A stretch of 64,000 bases of DNA from Vagococcus hydrophili (GTDB taxonomy: Bacteria; Bacillota; Bacilli; Lactobacillales; Vagococcaceae), in NCBI RefSeq assembly GCF_011304195.1, contig NZ_CP049887.1, positions 2,480,001-2,544,000 on the forward strand, written 5' to 3'. Below the pieces are notes generated by a model, which was given only the letters and a program-made list of their open reading frames with translations, had not been told where the DNA came from and searched no databases. A program made the position numbers and the translations under genes. Shown here in pieces: positions 1 through 8,638 of this stretch (its first letter is position 1; each line of letters starts with the position of its first letter).

Positions 1-801
1 ATCTTTAGGAATATTGTTACTATCAAAGAGCATGCCCATTGAGAATGACCCTAAAATCGCACAGACACCAATCATAATCGCTAACACAAGCATTCCTTTA
101 GGAAACTCTTTAGAAGCATTTTTTGTTTCATTAACATATGGAGAAATTTTCTCAGCCCCACCTACAGCGAAAACTAACATTGAAATCGTTGTAAAGTAAG
201 CAAAATCAAATTTAGGTATATAAGATTTGATATTTCCCATATCTGGTGTTGCAAATGATGCACCAGTTAAAGAAGGTGCTGATACTGCTAATAAGATGAA
301 TAATAATGACATGATAAACATGGCAGTTCCGGCAACACCACCAATTCTTTTTAAGGTTGTTAACCCTTTTGAAGATATCCATAAAAAGAATAAGAAGATA
401 ACTAAACAAATCATAGCAATCGTTGTCGCACTTGCTGTATTAATAAAATTACCATTTTGTTTAAAGATCCAACTTAAAGAAATAATAATTCCTTGAGGTT
501 TTTGAGCTAAGTAGGGGATATGTACAACCCAATAAGTCCATGCTGCAAAATAACCAATTTTTTTAGTTGTTGTATTCTTAACCCAGCTACTAACACCACC
601 AGGGCTGTCTTTAAATGTTGAGCCTAATTGTCCTACTATTAATGCATATGGTACAAAGTAAAGCGCCATGATAAGTATCCATGAAACAATAACAGAAAGA
701 CCTTGTGTCGCATAATTATTAACGACGTTACCTAGACCCCATACGGAAACAAAAGCAATGATAGCAACGTTGTACCATCTTAATTGCTTAGATTTATCCA
801 T
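1..801 (-). CDS. YjeM-like amino acid permease (3' end outside window)
   Basis: Reading leftwards from an ATG at 801 the frame stays open to the window edge, giving 267 residues of an APC-superfamily amino acid transporter. The N-terminus (MDKSKQLRWYN, then a hydrophobic helix with a VWGLGN motif) and the following alternating hydrophobic segments resemble the glutamate/GABA-antiporter-like YjeM group. An AAGGAGTGA ribosome binding site lies just upstream of the ATG. Substrate cannot be told from sequence. The C-terminal half lies outside the window, so completeness is unknown. Confidence 0.8.
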   Translation of the reverse strand, partial: MDKSKQLRWYNVAIIAFVSVWGLGNVVNNYATQGLSVIVSWILIMALYFVPYALIVGQLGSTFKDSPGGVSSWVKNTTTKKIGYFAAWTYWVVHIPYLAQKPQGIIISLSWIFKQNGNFINTASATTIAMICLVIFLFFLWISSKGLTTLKRIGGVAGTAMFIMSLLFILLAVSAPSLTGASFATPDMGNIKSYIPKFDFAYFTTISMLVFAVGGAEKISPYVNETKNASKEFPKGMLVLAIMIGVCAILGSFSMGMLFDSNNIPKD

Positions 802-924
802 ATTAAAATCACTCCTTTATAATTTAGTTACTTTAATATCATAATGATTAAAAAGAGGGATGACAATGAAAATTTTGTGAAAACAAGCTTAAATGATAAC
901 TAGATTAAGAAAAAGTGAATTTTA

Positions 925-957
925 CCTAAAAAAAGAACACTTATTTCTAAGTGTTCT
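925..957 (-). terminator. Rho-independent terminator of the beta-propeller gene
   Basis: A perfect 10-bp stem (934-943 with 948-957, TTTC loop on the plus strand) is followed, reading on the minus strand, by a run of T. It sits 15 bases downstream of the stop codon of the gene at 972-2219. Confidence 0.8.
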
Positions 958-971
958 CAGTGAAATTTAAT

Positions 972-2219
972 TTATGGAGCGGTGTTTTCACTTTTTTGAT
1001 CTGTTGTAGACTTCTTGTTAGGATCTAATAAATCAGTTGTATCAGAGTAGTTAAGTCCTTTAAGTTTAAAGATATCTTTACCATAAGATAATCCGATACC
1101 ACGAGTATCATCAAAACCAATACCACTATAGAAAACATAGTATTGCCCATTATCCTTCAGTAAGGCGCTCTTATAAAGTCCTTTACCATCAAATTGATGT
1201 TTGTCTTTAGATGGGAAGATAATAGGGGTTAAATCATCCCATTTTTTACCATCTTTTGATTTAGAGTAGTAAACATTCATCACATGACGTTGAGATAATT
1301 GAATTGTACCATCGCTCTGGAAACCAGACACGACTGTTTCGTAACCTAAATCTGTTTTTTGGACATCTAAATGCCAATGTTTCATACCGTCAGCGTTAGA
1401 ATAAGCCATTTTAACTTCAGTAGGTTTTGTCCACTTAAGACCATCTTTACTTGTACGATGCCAAATTTTAAAGCCGTTAGCAACATACCATACTTGGTAA
1501 CCATTTTCATCTTTAACAAAAGCAGGGGAGATCCAGTCTCCTTTTTTACGGTTTGCTTTATGAATAACTTTTTTATCACTCCAAGTTTTGCCATCAGTTG
1601 AATCAATGCGGTAAATAATAACATCTCCAGAAATATCATCAACATAACGCCAGAATAACTCTAAACGATTTTCTTCTTTATTATAAATGATATTTGTATC
1701 TGAATCATATTGAAGAGGAACTTCACCATTGAATTTTTCTGATTTTGGTTCATCTAAAGGGTTGTTATCATCAGGAATCCATTCGATTAAATCATTTGAT
1801 TTGAAAACATGTGGGTTCTCGTATGTTGCTACACCTTTAGGGTAAGCTGTGATTCCCATCCAATACTTATAACCATTCCATTTTTCAGGAAAGCTAATAA
1901 CAGAAGGATGGGTATTTTCAATTGTGTCATAAGCTGTAGGTAAGACTAGTCTCTCGTGAGCATTGGCGTGACTGACAACTTTTTTACCACTCACATATTG
2001 TACGTTGGCACTATCTACAAAGCCTTTTTTCTCTTTAACATAAGTTATTGTGTTAGGTAACAATAATGCCATACCAGCAAAAGCAACAACTAACATTAAG
2101 CAGTTAAGTTTCCAATTTTTTAAATCTTTCTTGAAAAAATAACGATAAATAAAATAACTAAAACCAAATACCATAATACTAATTCCAATAAAAACGATTA
2201 GTGCTTCTCTAAATCTCAT
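972..2219 (-). CDS. Membrane-anchored five-bladed beta-propeller (glycosidase-like) protein
   Basis: A 415-residue protein with two hydrophobic helices at the N-terminus (about 6-26 and 38-57) followed by a large domain rich in Trp/Tyr/Asp blade motifs (WMGITAYP, WRYVDD, DGKTWSDKK, WHLDVQ, YYSKSKDGKKWDDL, YYVFYSGIGFDD). This pattern is typical of the five-bladed propeller of GH43/GH32/GH68-type enzymes and their inactive relatives. The domain should face outward, suggesting a role on surface glycans; substrate and catalytic activity are not established. The start codon overlaps the rqcH stop by four bases (ATGA), so the two are probably co-translated. Confidence 0.6.
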   Translation of the reverse strand: MRFREALIVFIGISIMVFGFSYFIYRYFFKKDLKNWKLNCLMLVVAFAGMALLLPNTITYVKEKKGFVDSANVQYVSGKKVVSHANAHERLVLPTAYDTIENTHPSVISFPEKWNGYKYWMGITAYPKGVATYENPHVFKSNDLIEWIPDDNNPLDEPKSEKFNGEVPLQYDSDTNIIYNKEENRLELFWRYVDDISGDVIIYRIDSTDGKTWSDKKVIHKANRKKGDWISPAFVKDENGYQVWYVANGFKIWHRTSKDGLKWTKPTEVKMAYSNADGMKHWHLDVQKTDLGYETVVSGFQSDGTIQLSQRHVMNVYYSKSKDGKKWDDLTPIIFPSKDKHQFDGKGLYKSALLKDNGQYYVFYSGIGFDDTRGIGLSYGKDIFKLKGLNYSDTTDLLDPNKKSTTDQKSENTAP

Positions 2220-3925
2220 AATTGACCTCCATTTTGTAACGCATTATCAATCACTTCTTTATTAGGTGTGATAAACAACGTTTTTTGATTCTCATATATA
2301 ACATAACCGGGTTTTGCCCCGTTTGGTTTTTTTACATGTTTAACTAAAACATAATCAACTGGCACTTGGGCTGATAACCGGTACTTAGAATAATAGGCAG
2401 CTAAATTTGCCGCTTCGAATAAAGTTTCTTCATCAACCTCAGGGCTATTAATAATAACATGAGAGCCTGGTATATCTTTGGCGTGTAACCAAGTATCCGT
2501 TTTTCTGGCTGATTTTAATGTTAATTGATCATTTTGCAAATTATTTTTACCAACAAAAATAGATAAGCCTGTTGAAGAGACAAATTTTTCTGGCTCACTT
2601 TTTTTCACTTTGTTTCTTTTCTTTTTCTGCCTGTCTTTAATATACTTTTCAGCAATTAGCTCTTCTTTAATCAACTCAATATCTTTAGGTGAAGCAAGTT
2701 CTAACTGATCAGTGACTGATTCTAAATAGAGTAGCTCAAAATTAGCTTTTTCGAGTTGCTCTTTCACAATTTTAACGCTATTTTTTAATTTTTGATAACG
2801 TTGAAAATATTTCTGAGCATTTTGATTAGGAGAGAGAGCTTCATTTAAAACAATTTCAATTGGAGCATTCTCTTCATAGTAATTTAGTAAAGATACTTTT
2901 TTTGCACCACGTGGGACTTCATGCAAAAAGGTGGTTAAAAGTTCTCCCTTAACTCTAAAAATCTCAGCATTGTCAGCGTCGACCAAGGACTGCTCTAATT
3001 TTTTTATTTTTTTCTTAATTTTAGCTAGATCGTTTTTAACTTTTCTGATAAGTTCTCCCGCTTGTTGTTTCACACGATCGCGCTCAGCTTTTCCTTCATA
3101 AAATCCATCTAAAAGCTGACTGAGAGAAGTATATATCGTGTAATCATTTTCTTTTTCTGAGAAGGGGATAGGAGTAAAAAATTCTTTCCCGTCTATTTGG
3201 TATAAACAAGGTTTAGTCTCATTGATTAACTCCTCAAAAAAAGCTTGCCAAATATTGAATTTATTTTTGATATCTAAATTAATACGACAAACTAATTCAG
3301 CAGCAGTATCTTTTCCAAATCCTTGAAAATTTTCTTGAATGAAGGGTGTATTTATCTCATCAGCCGTGTTCATCAATTCAAAAAGTTGCTTCGACTCAAT
3401 CTGAAAAGGATTGATTTTATCTTGCTCAGGAGGATAAATATAGTCAGCTCCTGGTAGAATCGTTCGGTAACTATTAACGCTAGAACCGACATGTTTAATC
3501 GCATCAATTATTTTTTTAGAGGACTGATTGAATAAGATAATGTTACTATGACGACCCATAAGTTCAATCGTAAGAACAATATTTTCTAGATCACCAATTT
3601 CATTGCGACTTGAGAAAGAGAACTGTAAAACCCGATCATTTTCTATTTGAGAAATAGACTCAAGTAAAGAACCTTCCAAATATTTCCGCATCACCATACA
3701 GAAGTTCGGTGGTGTTGGCGGGTTTTTATAATTTATTTCAGTCAATTGAACGCGAGAGTAGGTGGGGTGAGCAGATAGTAAAAGAGTCTGATTTTTCCCT
3801 TTATTTCTAATAACTAACATAAGTTCATTATCGTAAGGTTGGTGTATTTTTGAAATACGGCCACCAACTAATTGATCGACCAACTCACGAGCCATTAAGT
3901 GTGTAAAAATACCATCAAAAGACAT
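2216..3925 (-). CDS. rqcH: Rqc2 homolog RqcH (NFACT / fibronectin-binding-like protein)
   Basis: A 569-residue NFACT-family protein with the family's normal length. In Bacillus subtilis RqcH binds stalled 50S-nascent chain complexes and recruits tRNA-Ala to add alanine tails that mark the chain for degradation; older annotations call relatives fibronectin-binding protein (PavA/FbpA/EfbA). Visible features are the NFACT-N domain starting MSFDGIFTHL, the D97-R98 pair corresponding to the residues needed for tailing in B. subtilis, a charged coiled coil around residues 290-430, and the NFACT-R (DUF814) domain from about 450, with DTWLHAKDIPGSH at 477. AAGGAGG precedes the ATG. The downstream propeller gene overlaps it by four bases. 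Confidence 0.95.
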   Translation of the reverse strand: MSFDGIFTHLMARELVDQLVGGRISKIHQPYDNELMLVIRNKGKNQTLLLSAHPTYSRVQLTEINYKNPPTPPNFCMVMRKYLEGSLLESISQIENDRVLQFSFSSRNEIGDLENIVLTIELMGRHSNIILFNQSSKKIIDAIKHVGSSVNSYRTILPGADYIYPPEQDKINPFQIESKQLFELMNTADEINTPFIQENFQGFGKDTAAELVCRINLDIKNKFNIWQAFFEELINETKPCLYQIDGKEFFTPIPFSEKENDYTIYTSLSQLLDGFYEGKAERDRVKQQAGELIRKVKNDLAKIKKKIKKLEQSLVDADNAEIFRVKGELLTTFLHEVPRGAKKVSLLNYYEENAPIEIVLNEALSPNQNAQKYFQRYQKLKNSVKIVKEQLEKANFELLYLESVTDQLELASPKDIELIKEELIAEKYIKDRQKKKRNKVKKSEPEKFVSSTGLSIFVGKNNLQNDQLTLKSARKTDTWLHAKDIPGSHVIINSPEVDEETLFEAANLAAYYSKYRLSAQVPVDYVLVKHVKKPNGAKPGYVIYENQKTLFITPNKEVIDNALQNGGQL

Positions 3926-3964
3926 GGGATAACCTCCTTATAGTTTAGTAAAATTTATTGGTTC

Positions 3965-4000
3965 ACATAAAGAGAGGATGACTGTTGAGTCATCCTCTTG
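3965..4000 (-). terminator. Hairpin between the MapZ-like gene and rqcH
   Basis: An 11-bp perfect stem (3973-3983 with 3988-3998, loop GTTG) lies just after the stop codon at 4008 on the minus strand. The T-run after it is weak, so read-through into rqcH is possible. Confidence 0.5.
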
Positions 4001-4007
4001 AGTCCTT

Positions 4008-5606
4008 TTAATTTGGTCCATTCCCTTTAAACCAACCAGTTTTAGCGTTGATTGTGACAACATAAAGCGGAAATTCTTCCGGTTTACTTTTAGGGAATAT
4101 TTTAGAGTTGGCTGTAGCGTATAAATTATAGAATCCTTCACCGTTTTCAATATAAACAGGTTCCAGATAATAGCCACCTTCACTAACATAACCTCGACTA
4201 ATAACTTCAGAGATAACTTTTTCTTGAATACCAGGGTTCCAAGCCCATGCAGCATCGTTATAGTTAATGTCACCGTCTTTACGATTACCCCATTTATAGT
4301 TAGGGTCAGTAGGTTTAAAGTTACCGCTAGTATTGTTATTGTTGTTTTGAGTCCCTTGATTTTGTTGTTCTTGTTGAGCTAATCTAGCTTGTTCAGCAGC
4401 AGCGTTAGCTTCTTCTTGTTTTTTCTTCTCTTGATCATCTAAAAATGTTTTTACTTTATCAAGATTCTCTGTTAATTCTTTTTTCACATCAGGATCTTTA
4501 ACATCTTTGATTGCTTTTTCAGCCGTTTCATATTGTTCTTTTGTGGCTTCTTTGACAACTTCTTTTTCTTTAAAGACAACGGATAGAGCATCATTAGCTT
4601 TTGTTAATAAACTTTTTTGATCTTCAGCTTCTGCGAATCCTTTATTGTATAAAATGTCAAAACCGTCTTTTTCATCAGCTATTTTATTCATCGGCATTTT
4701 ATCAGCATCTTTAACATAAACTTTAGCATCTAATTGGTCTGAATCGATGATTGGTTTCTTGAAGACAGCGTTTAGGGCACTTTGTTTATTGAATTTTTCT
4801 TCAACGCTATCAAACTCTTTTTTAAAGTCAGCGTAGTCTTCTTTACCCTTAAGCTTATCTAGTGCTTTTTTTGCTTTATCAATATCATCTTGAGTCACAT
4901 TTTTCTTTAAGAAAACATGCTCAGAAGAACTATAAAGAGAATTTAAGTTTAGCTCTGTAGTTGAAACTAATTCAGTGGTTGCTTTTTCATCAGCTTTCTT
5001 TTGTTGAGTCGTGTAGAATGTTAAGCCACCAACGATTAAAACAACAGCAGCGGACATACCGATAATTGCTTTTGTTTTCTTTTTATTGCCATCGGAAGAT
5101 TGGGTTCTAGAATCATTTGAAGAAGATACAGATGACTCTACTAAAACAGATTCAACCTCGATAGATGTTTCTTCATCAAGCTGACTATCAGCATCCATTA
5201 TGACGGGTTCATCGTGAGTAACATCAACAGGAATTTCTTCAGATACTGCTTTTTCTTCAATAATGCTAGTTAATTCAATGGTTTCTTCTGGCACTGATTC
5301 GATAATTTCTTCTTTTGTATCAATATCTTCTACCGAGGGAGTGTTTTCTTTCTCGATAGATTCATCTTCAGCTTCTTCGACAGACGTTTTTCCGCGGTGC
5401 TTAAATGTAGGTTCATTAAATGATTCTTCATTTTTATTTTTAGTTTCTTTGAACGTCTTAAACGTTTGGGTTTTTTCAGGATCAAAGGGTGCGTCATTTT
5501 CATTATTTTCATTCACTGGGACAAATAAATCACAGTTTGGGCAATAATCTTCACCACTTTTGAACTCATGACCACAATTCGGGCATTTTTTAATTTCTTT
5601 TGTCAA
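4008..5606 (-). CDS. mapZ: MapZ-like cell division site-positioning protein with N-terminal zinc ribbon
   Basis: A 532-residue single-pass membrane protein. The N-terminus is a zinc ribbon (C8, C11, C22, C25) followed by a very acidic cytoplasmic linker, a membrane helix at about 180-199, a lysine-rich helical extracellular region (about 210-400), a Gln/Asn/Thr-rich linker, and a C-terminal domain with AWAWNPG, ISRGY and GWFKGNGPN motifs. From memory the C-terminal domain matches the peptidoglycan-binding end of pneumococcal MapZ, which marks midcell and positions FtsZ; the zinc ribbon is not part of the pneumococcal protein. Translation starts at a TTG with AGGAGA upstream. If not MapZ itself it is another zinc-ribbon, wall-binding membrane protein (TcaA-like layout). 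Confidence 0.72.
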   Translation of the reverse strand: MTKEIKKCPNCGHEFKSGEDYCPNCDLFVPVNENNENDAPFDPEKTQTFKTFKETKNKNEESFNEPTFKHRGKTSVEEAEDESIEKENTPSVEDIDTKEEIIESVPEETIELTSIIEEKAVSEEIPVDVTHDEPVIMDADSQLDEETSIEVESVLVESSVSSSNDSRTQSSDGNKKKTKAIIGMSAAVVLIVGGLTFYTTQQKKADEKATTELVSTTELNLNSLYSSSEHVFLKKNVTQDDIDKAKKALDKLKGKEDYADFKKEFDSVEEKFNKQSALNAVFKKPIIDSDQLDAKVYVKDADKMPMNKIADEKDGFDILYNKGFAEAEDQKSLLTKANDALSVVFKEKEVVKEATKEQYETAEKAIKDVKDPDVKKELTENLDKVKTFLDDQEKKKQEEANAAAEQARLAQQEQQNQGTQNNNNNTSGNFKPTDPNYKWGNRKDGDINYNDAAWAWNPGIQEKVISEVISRGYVSEGGYYLEPVYIENGEGFYNLYATANSKIFPKSKPEEFPLYVVTINAKTGWFKGNGPN

Positions 5607-5792
5607 AATAGTGTCTCTCCTAATCTAAAAAATTAGTTTTTCAATTAAACTATTATATACCACTTTAGCATAAAAATATAGTCAAAACAAAATTTCAAGT
5701 TAGACGAATTGTTGTTTTTATCTGCTTAAGTATTCTCAATCCTTAATTTTTAAGTTATAATACTACTATTAACAAAATAAGGTGGTTATTCA

Positions 5793-6425
5793 ATGAAGGC
5801 AAACACTAAGAATAGTGGAGGATTACAAGGCCAATTATTAACCGTGTTGAAAAAGAAAAAAACGATTGCGATAATAGTGGTAGTTGTAGCATCTTTAATT
5901 ATAGGTAAAATTTTTGTTTCTATGTATAGAGAAACAATTAGAGAAAATCAAATTGAGTCAGTAGCAAAAGTAACATTTAAAAATAAACAATTTAAAAATG
6001 TTAAAGATTCAGACATTAAAACAATGTTAGCGAGTAAAGATCAGATTGTCCTCGCTGTGATTGATCCAACAGACAATAAAGGCTATACGGAACTTGAAAA
6101 AATGTTTAATCAAAACAAAGCTGTTGAAGGGTTACCAAATACTGTCTATGTTTATCAACCTATCTATGACAGTAAAAAAAGCTTAGGTGAGCTTAAAATT
6201 GATAAGAAGAATACTTTTTTATTGATTGAACAAGGAAAAGAAAAGAAACGATTTGCCTTTGACACATTGGAAAATGGGACGACTGAATTAGTTGATCAAG
6301 TAAATTTAATGATTAATCCTAAAATCCCACAGAAAAAACCAGTACGTGTTGAAAAAAAAGAAGAATTAGACTTTAGTTCTAATCCAAATGGAGGGACACA
6401 CACCTCTGAAGTCCAATTTGAATAA
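5793..6425 (+). CDS. Single-pass membrane protein of unknown function
   Basis: Not recognised. 210 residues with a basic N-terminus, one strong membrane helix (about 24-45) and a predicted extracellular domain of about 140 residues with alternating beta/alpha character, then a Lys/Pro-rich and Ser/Asn/Gly-rich tail. The order of elements is loosely reminiscent of a thioredoxin-like fold but no CxxC is present. An AAGGTGG ribosome binding site precedes the ATG, and a TATAAT lies about 35 bases upstream. It is divergent from the MapZ-like gene, so the two may share the 186-bp intergenic control region. Confidence 0.7.
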   Translation: MKANTKNSGGLQGQLLTVLKKKKTIAIIVVVVASLIIGKIFVSMYRETIRENQIESVAKVTFKNKQFKNVKDSDIKTMLASKDQIVLAVIDPTDNKGYTELEKMFNQNKAVEGLPNTVYVYQPIYDSKKSLGELKIDKKNTFLLIEQGKEKKRFAFDTLENGTTELVDQVNLMINPKIPQKKPVRVEKKEELDFSSNPNGGTHTSEVQFE

Positions 6426-6494
6426 TTCTGTGTTGACTTTTGGGTTATTTATAGGTAAGATGTGTTTAATATTTTAACGAAAGAGGGATTGTCA

Positions 6495-6575
6495 TGAAAC
6501 AAACAACAAATAAATTTTCAGAAATTAAATTTAATAGTTTTTCATGGCAAACTTGGCGTAGATAGTTGTATTTAG
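6495..6575 (+). CDS. Candidate leader peptide ORF of the ABC importer
   Basis: A 26-codon ORF begins MKQTTNKFSEIKFNSF and, as sequenced, ends HGKLGVDSCI. The run of four T at 6539-6542 matters: with one more T the frame would instead end SWQTWRR and stop at 6563-6565, placing two Trp codons next to two Arg codons just before the hairpins. That is how a tryptophan-sensing leader peptide would look. The ORF has a ribosome binding site and lies about 30 bases after the predicted transcription start. Translation is not proven. Confidence 0.4.
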
Positions 6576-6653
6576 GCTAATCTTTTGGCGTGGGTACAGC
6601 TTTTTAGAAATCATTCTAAAAATATGTATCTATGTTAGGTAAAGAGAAATTAT

Positions 6654-6682
6654 ACCGCATAGATTATGCGGTTTTTGTTTTG
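6654..6682 (+). terminator. First leader terminator
   Basis: An 8-bp perfect stem (6654-6661 with 6665-6672) is followed by TTTTGTTTTG. It lies inside the leader, upstream of the second terminator. Confidence 0.75.
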
Positions 6683-6696
6683 TCGTCAGACTAGAT

Positions 6697-6733
6697 GAGC
6701 AATGACCAGATTAGTGGTTATTGCTCTTTTTTT
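6697..6733 (+). terminator. Second leader terminator
   Basis: A 12-bp stem with one G-U pair (6697-6708 with 6715-6726, loop GATTAG) is followed by seven T. It ends only 22 bases before the start codon of the substrate-binding protein, so transcription must pass it to express the importer. Confidence 0.85.
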
Positions 6734-6755
6734 GATTTTAAAGGAGGAAGAAAGA

Positions 6756-7766
6756 ATGAAAAATAAAAAATTAATCGTCACATTATTCGCGTTATTTAGT
6801 TTTCTAGTTATCAGTTTTATAAAAGATAGTCAAAAAATGGAAGTGAAAAAAGATAAAGCAGATGTTCCAGTTGTTGGAGTGCTTCAGTTTGTTAGTCACC
6901 CTGCTTTAGACCAAATTTACGAAGGTTTAATTGATGAATTAAAAAATCAAGGCTTTGAAGATGGTAAGACAATGAAGCTTGTTTTTCAAAATGGACAAGC
7001 AGATCAAAGTAAATTGACTAGTATGAGCCAACATTTGATTAATGAAAAATCAGATGTTCTCGTGGGGATTGCTACACCAGCTGCTCAAGCTTTAGCCAAT
7101 CAAACGGCAGAAACACCGATTGTTTTAGGGGCTATTAGTGACCCGAAAAGTGCCGGATTAGTCGCTGATAACAATAAACCAGGAGGCAATATCACGGGGG
7201 TGAGTGACCAATCACCTGTTAAAGCTCAGTTAGAATTAGTCAATACACTCCTACCAAATAAGAAAAAAATGGGAGTACTATATTCTTCAGCCGAAGATAA
7301 TTCAGCGTACCAAGTAGATAAAATTTCAGAAATTGCGACTCAAGAAGGCTACGAAGTGAAAAAATATGCGGTACCTTCGACAAACGAAATCACACAGATG
7401 ATGCAAGTGATGTCTAAAGAAGTAGATTTTATTTATTTACCAACAGACAATACCATGGCAAACGCGATGCAAACGATTGTAGATGTGGGTAATCAGTATA
7501 AAATACCAATCATTCCTTCTGTTGATACGATGGTCGAACAAGGTGGTCTTGCCACAGTCGGTATCAATCAACATGAGTTAGGAGTTCAAACAGGTAAAAT
7601 GGTTGCTGACATTCTAAAAGGGAAAACAGAGCCTAAAGACACACCAATTTACACATTTGATTCAGGTGACACGATTGTTAATAAAAAACAAGCCAAATTA
7701 TTAAATATTGACATTCCAGAAAGCATTCTGGATAAAGCGATAATTAAAGGGGGAGACGACAAATGA
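6756..7766 (+). CDS. trpX: ABC transporter substrate-binding protein, TrpX-like
   Basis: A 336-residue extracytoplasmic binding protein of the PF04392 type, the family of the streptococcal TrpXYZ tryptophan importer. The N-terminal hydrophobic segment (about 4-21) has no lipobox cysteine, so it is probably held by an uncleaved anchor. Motifs include PVVGVLQFVSHPALD, GIATPAAQA, LGAISDP and GGNITGVSD. The ATG at 6756 is chosen over an in-frame ATG at 6702 because AAAGGAGG sits directly before it and the longer form would start inside the terminator hairpin. The stop overlaps the permease start (ATGA). Tryptophan specificity is inferred from family and leader, not shown. Confidence 0.8.
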   Translation: MKNKKLIVTLFALFSFLVISFIKDSQKMEVKKDKADVPVVGVLQFVSHPALDQIYEGLIDELKNQGFEDGKTMKLVFQNGQADQSKLTSMSQHLINEKSDVLVGIATPAAQALANQTAETPIVLGAISDPKSAGLVADNNKPGGNITGVSDQSPVKAQLELVNTLLPNKKKMGVLYSSAEDNSAYQVDKISEIATQEGYEVKKYAVPSTNEITQMMQVMSKEVDFIYLPTDNTMANAMQTIVDVGNQYKIPIIPSVDTMVEQGGLATVGINQHELGVQTGKMVADILKGKTEPKDTPIYTFDSGDTIVNKKQAKLLNIDIPESILDKAIIKGGDDK

Positions 7767-8638
7767 TTGTATCAACGATAGCACAAGGTTTTTTATGGGC
7801 AGTACTAGGTTTAGGTATTTACCTTACTTTTAGAATATTGAATTTTCCAGATTTAACAACGGAAGGTAGTTTTCCATTAGGGGGAGCAGTTTGTGTGACA
7901 GCCATAACACATGGTATTTCACCGATTTTAGCGACATTTTTAGGCGTTCTAGCAGGCGTTTTAGCCGGATTAGCAACCGGACTGTTATTTACAAAAGGAA
8001 AAATCCCTATTATATTATCAGGTATTTTAGTCATGAGTGGTTTAAACTCGGTCATTTTGTTTGTTATGAAATCACCAAATCTTTCACTACTGAATCAACG
8101 AAAGATATTTGATAGTTTAAACTTTTTAAATCTACCACCTAATTTTGACAAGATTATCATTTCTTTGATCGTTCTAGTTATTGTAATTGGCAGTATGATC
8201 TTTTTCTTAACCACTAATTTAGGTCAAGCATATGTTGCAACAGGGGACAATGAAGCCATGGCAAAATCTTTTGGGATTCACACAGATTGCATGAAAATTT
8301 TAGGTTTAATGGTTTCAAATGGAATTATCGCTTTATCAGGTGCCTTAATCGCTCAAAGTGAAGGGTATGCAGATGTGAATAAAGGTGTCGGAATTATAGT
8401 TATTGGCTTGGCTTCTATTATCTTAGGAGAATTATTATTTGGTAATTTAACATTACCTGAGCGTTTAATCGCTATTGTGATTGGTAGTGTGCTCTATCAG
8501 CTATTAATTTTAATCGTAATTAAACTAAAATTTGACACCACTTACTTGAAACTTTATTCATCGGTTATTTTAGCCGTTTGCTTAATGATTCCTCAGTTTA
8601 AAGAAAAAATATTACCGAAAAAGGAGATAATCAAATGA
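7763..8638 (+). CDS. trpY: ABC transporter permease, TrpY-like
   Basis: A 291-residue integral membrane protein with about eight or nine hydrophobic helices and the LNFPDLTTEGSFPLGGAV and GIIVIGLASIILGE signatures of the branched-chain-type permeases that pair with PF04392 binding proteins. It overlaps the preceding and following genes by four bases each, indicating a tightly coupled three-gene operon. Substrate as for the binding protein. Confidence 0.85.
   Translation: MIVSTIAQGFLWAVLGLGIYLTFRILNFPDLTTEGSFPLGGAVCVTAITHGISPILATFLGVLAGVLAGLATGLLFTKGKIPIILSGILVMSGLNSVILFVMKSPNLSLLNQRKIFDSLNFLNLPPNFDKIIISLIVLVIVIGSMIFFLTTNLGQAYVATGDNEAMAKSFGIHTDCMKILGLMVSNGIIALSGALIAQSEGYADVNKGVGIIVIGLASIILGELLFGNLTLPERLIAIVIGSVLYQLLILIVIKLKFDTTYLKLYSSVILAVCLMIPQFKEKILPKKEIIK

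Larger units (their letters stand above)
6433..6755 (+). promoter_or_regulatory. Promoter and attenuator-type leader of the ABC importer
   Basis: This 330-base gap holds a strong promoter (TTGACT 6433-6438, 17-bp spacer, TAAGAT 6456-6461), a short ORF with its own AGAGGGAT ribosome binding site, an AU-rich hairpin (6601-6609 with 6614-6622), and two successive Rho-independent terminators ending 22 bases before the importer start codon. Two terminators between promoter and gene imply regulated read-through. A TTGGCGTGGGTACAGC segment at 6584-6600 faintly resembles a T-box sequence, but no convincing T-box terminator/antiterminator pairing was found. The alternative is a ribosome-stalling leader peptide (see the leader ORF). 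Confidence 0.65.

Noticed and set aside
14-496. Plus-strand reading frames at the window start
   Set aside because: The minus strand is continuously open and encodes a recognisable permease across this region.
3938-4273. Minus-strand reading frame over the end of the MapZ-like gene
   Set aside because: It is a shadow of the MapZ-like coding sequence in another frame and has no ribosome binding site.
6584-6600. T-box-like sequence before the TrpXYZ-like importer
   Set aside because: The match to the T-box core is partial, and no stem I with a Trp specifier or antiterminator pairing with the following terminators could be drawn by eye.
7819-8112. Reading frames on both strands inside the TrpY-like gene
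   Set aside because: They are alternative frames of a clear permease gene with no start signals.
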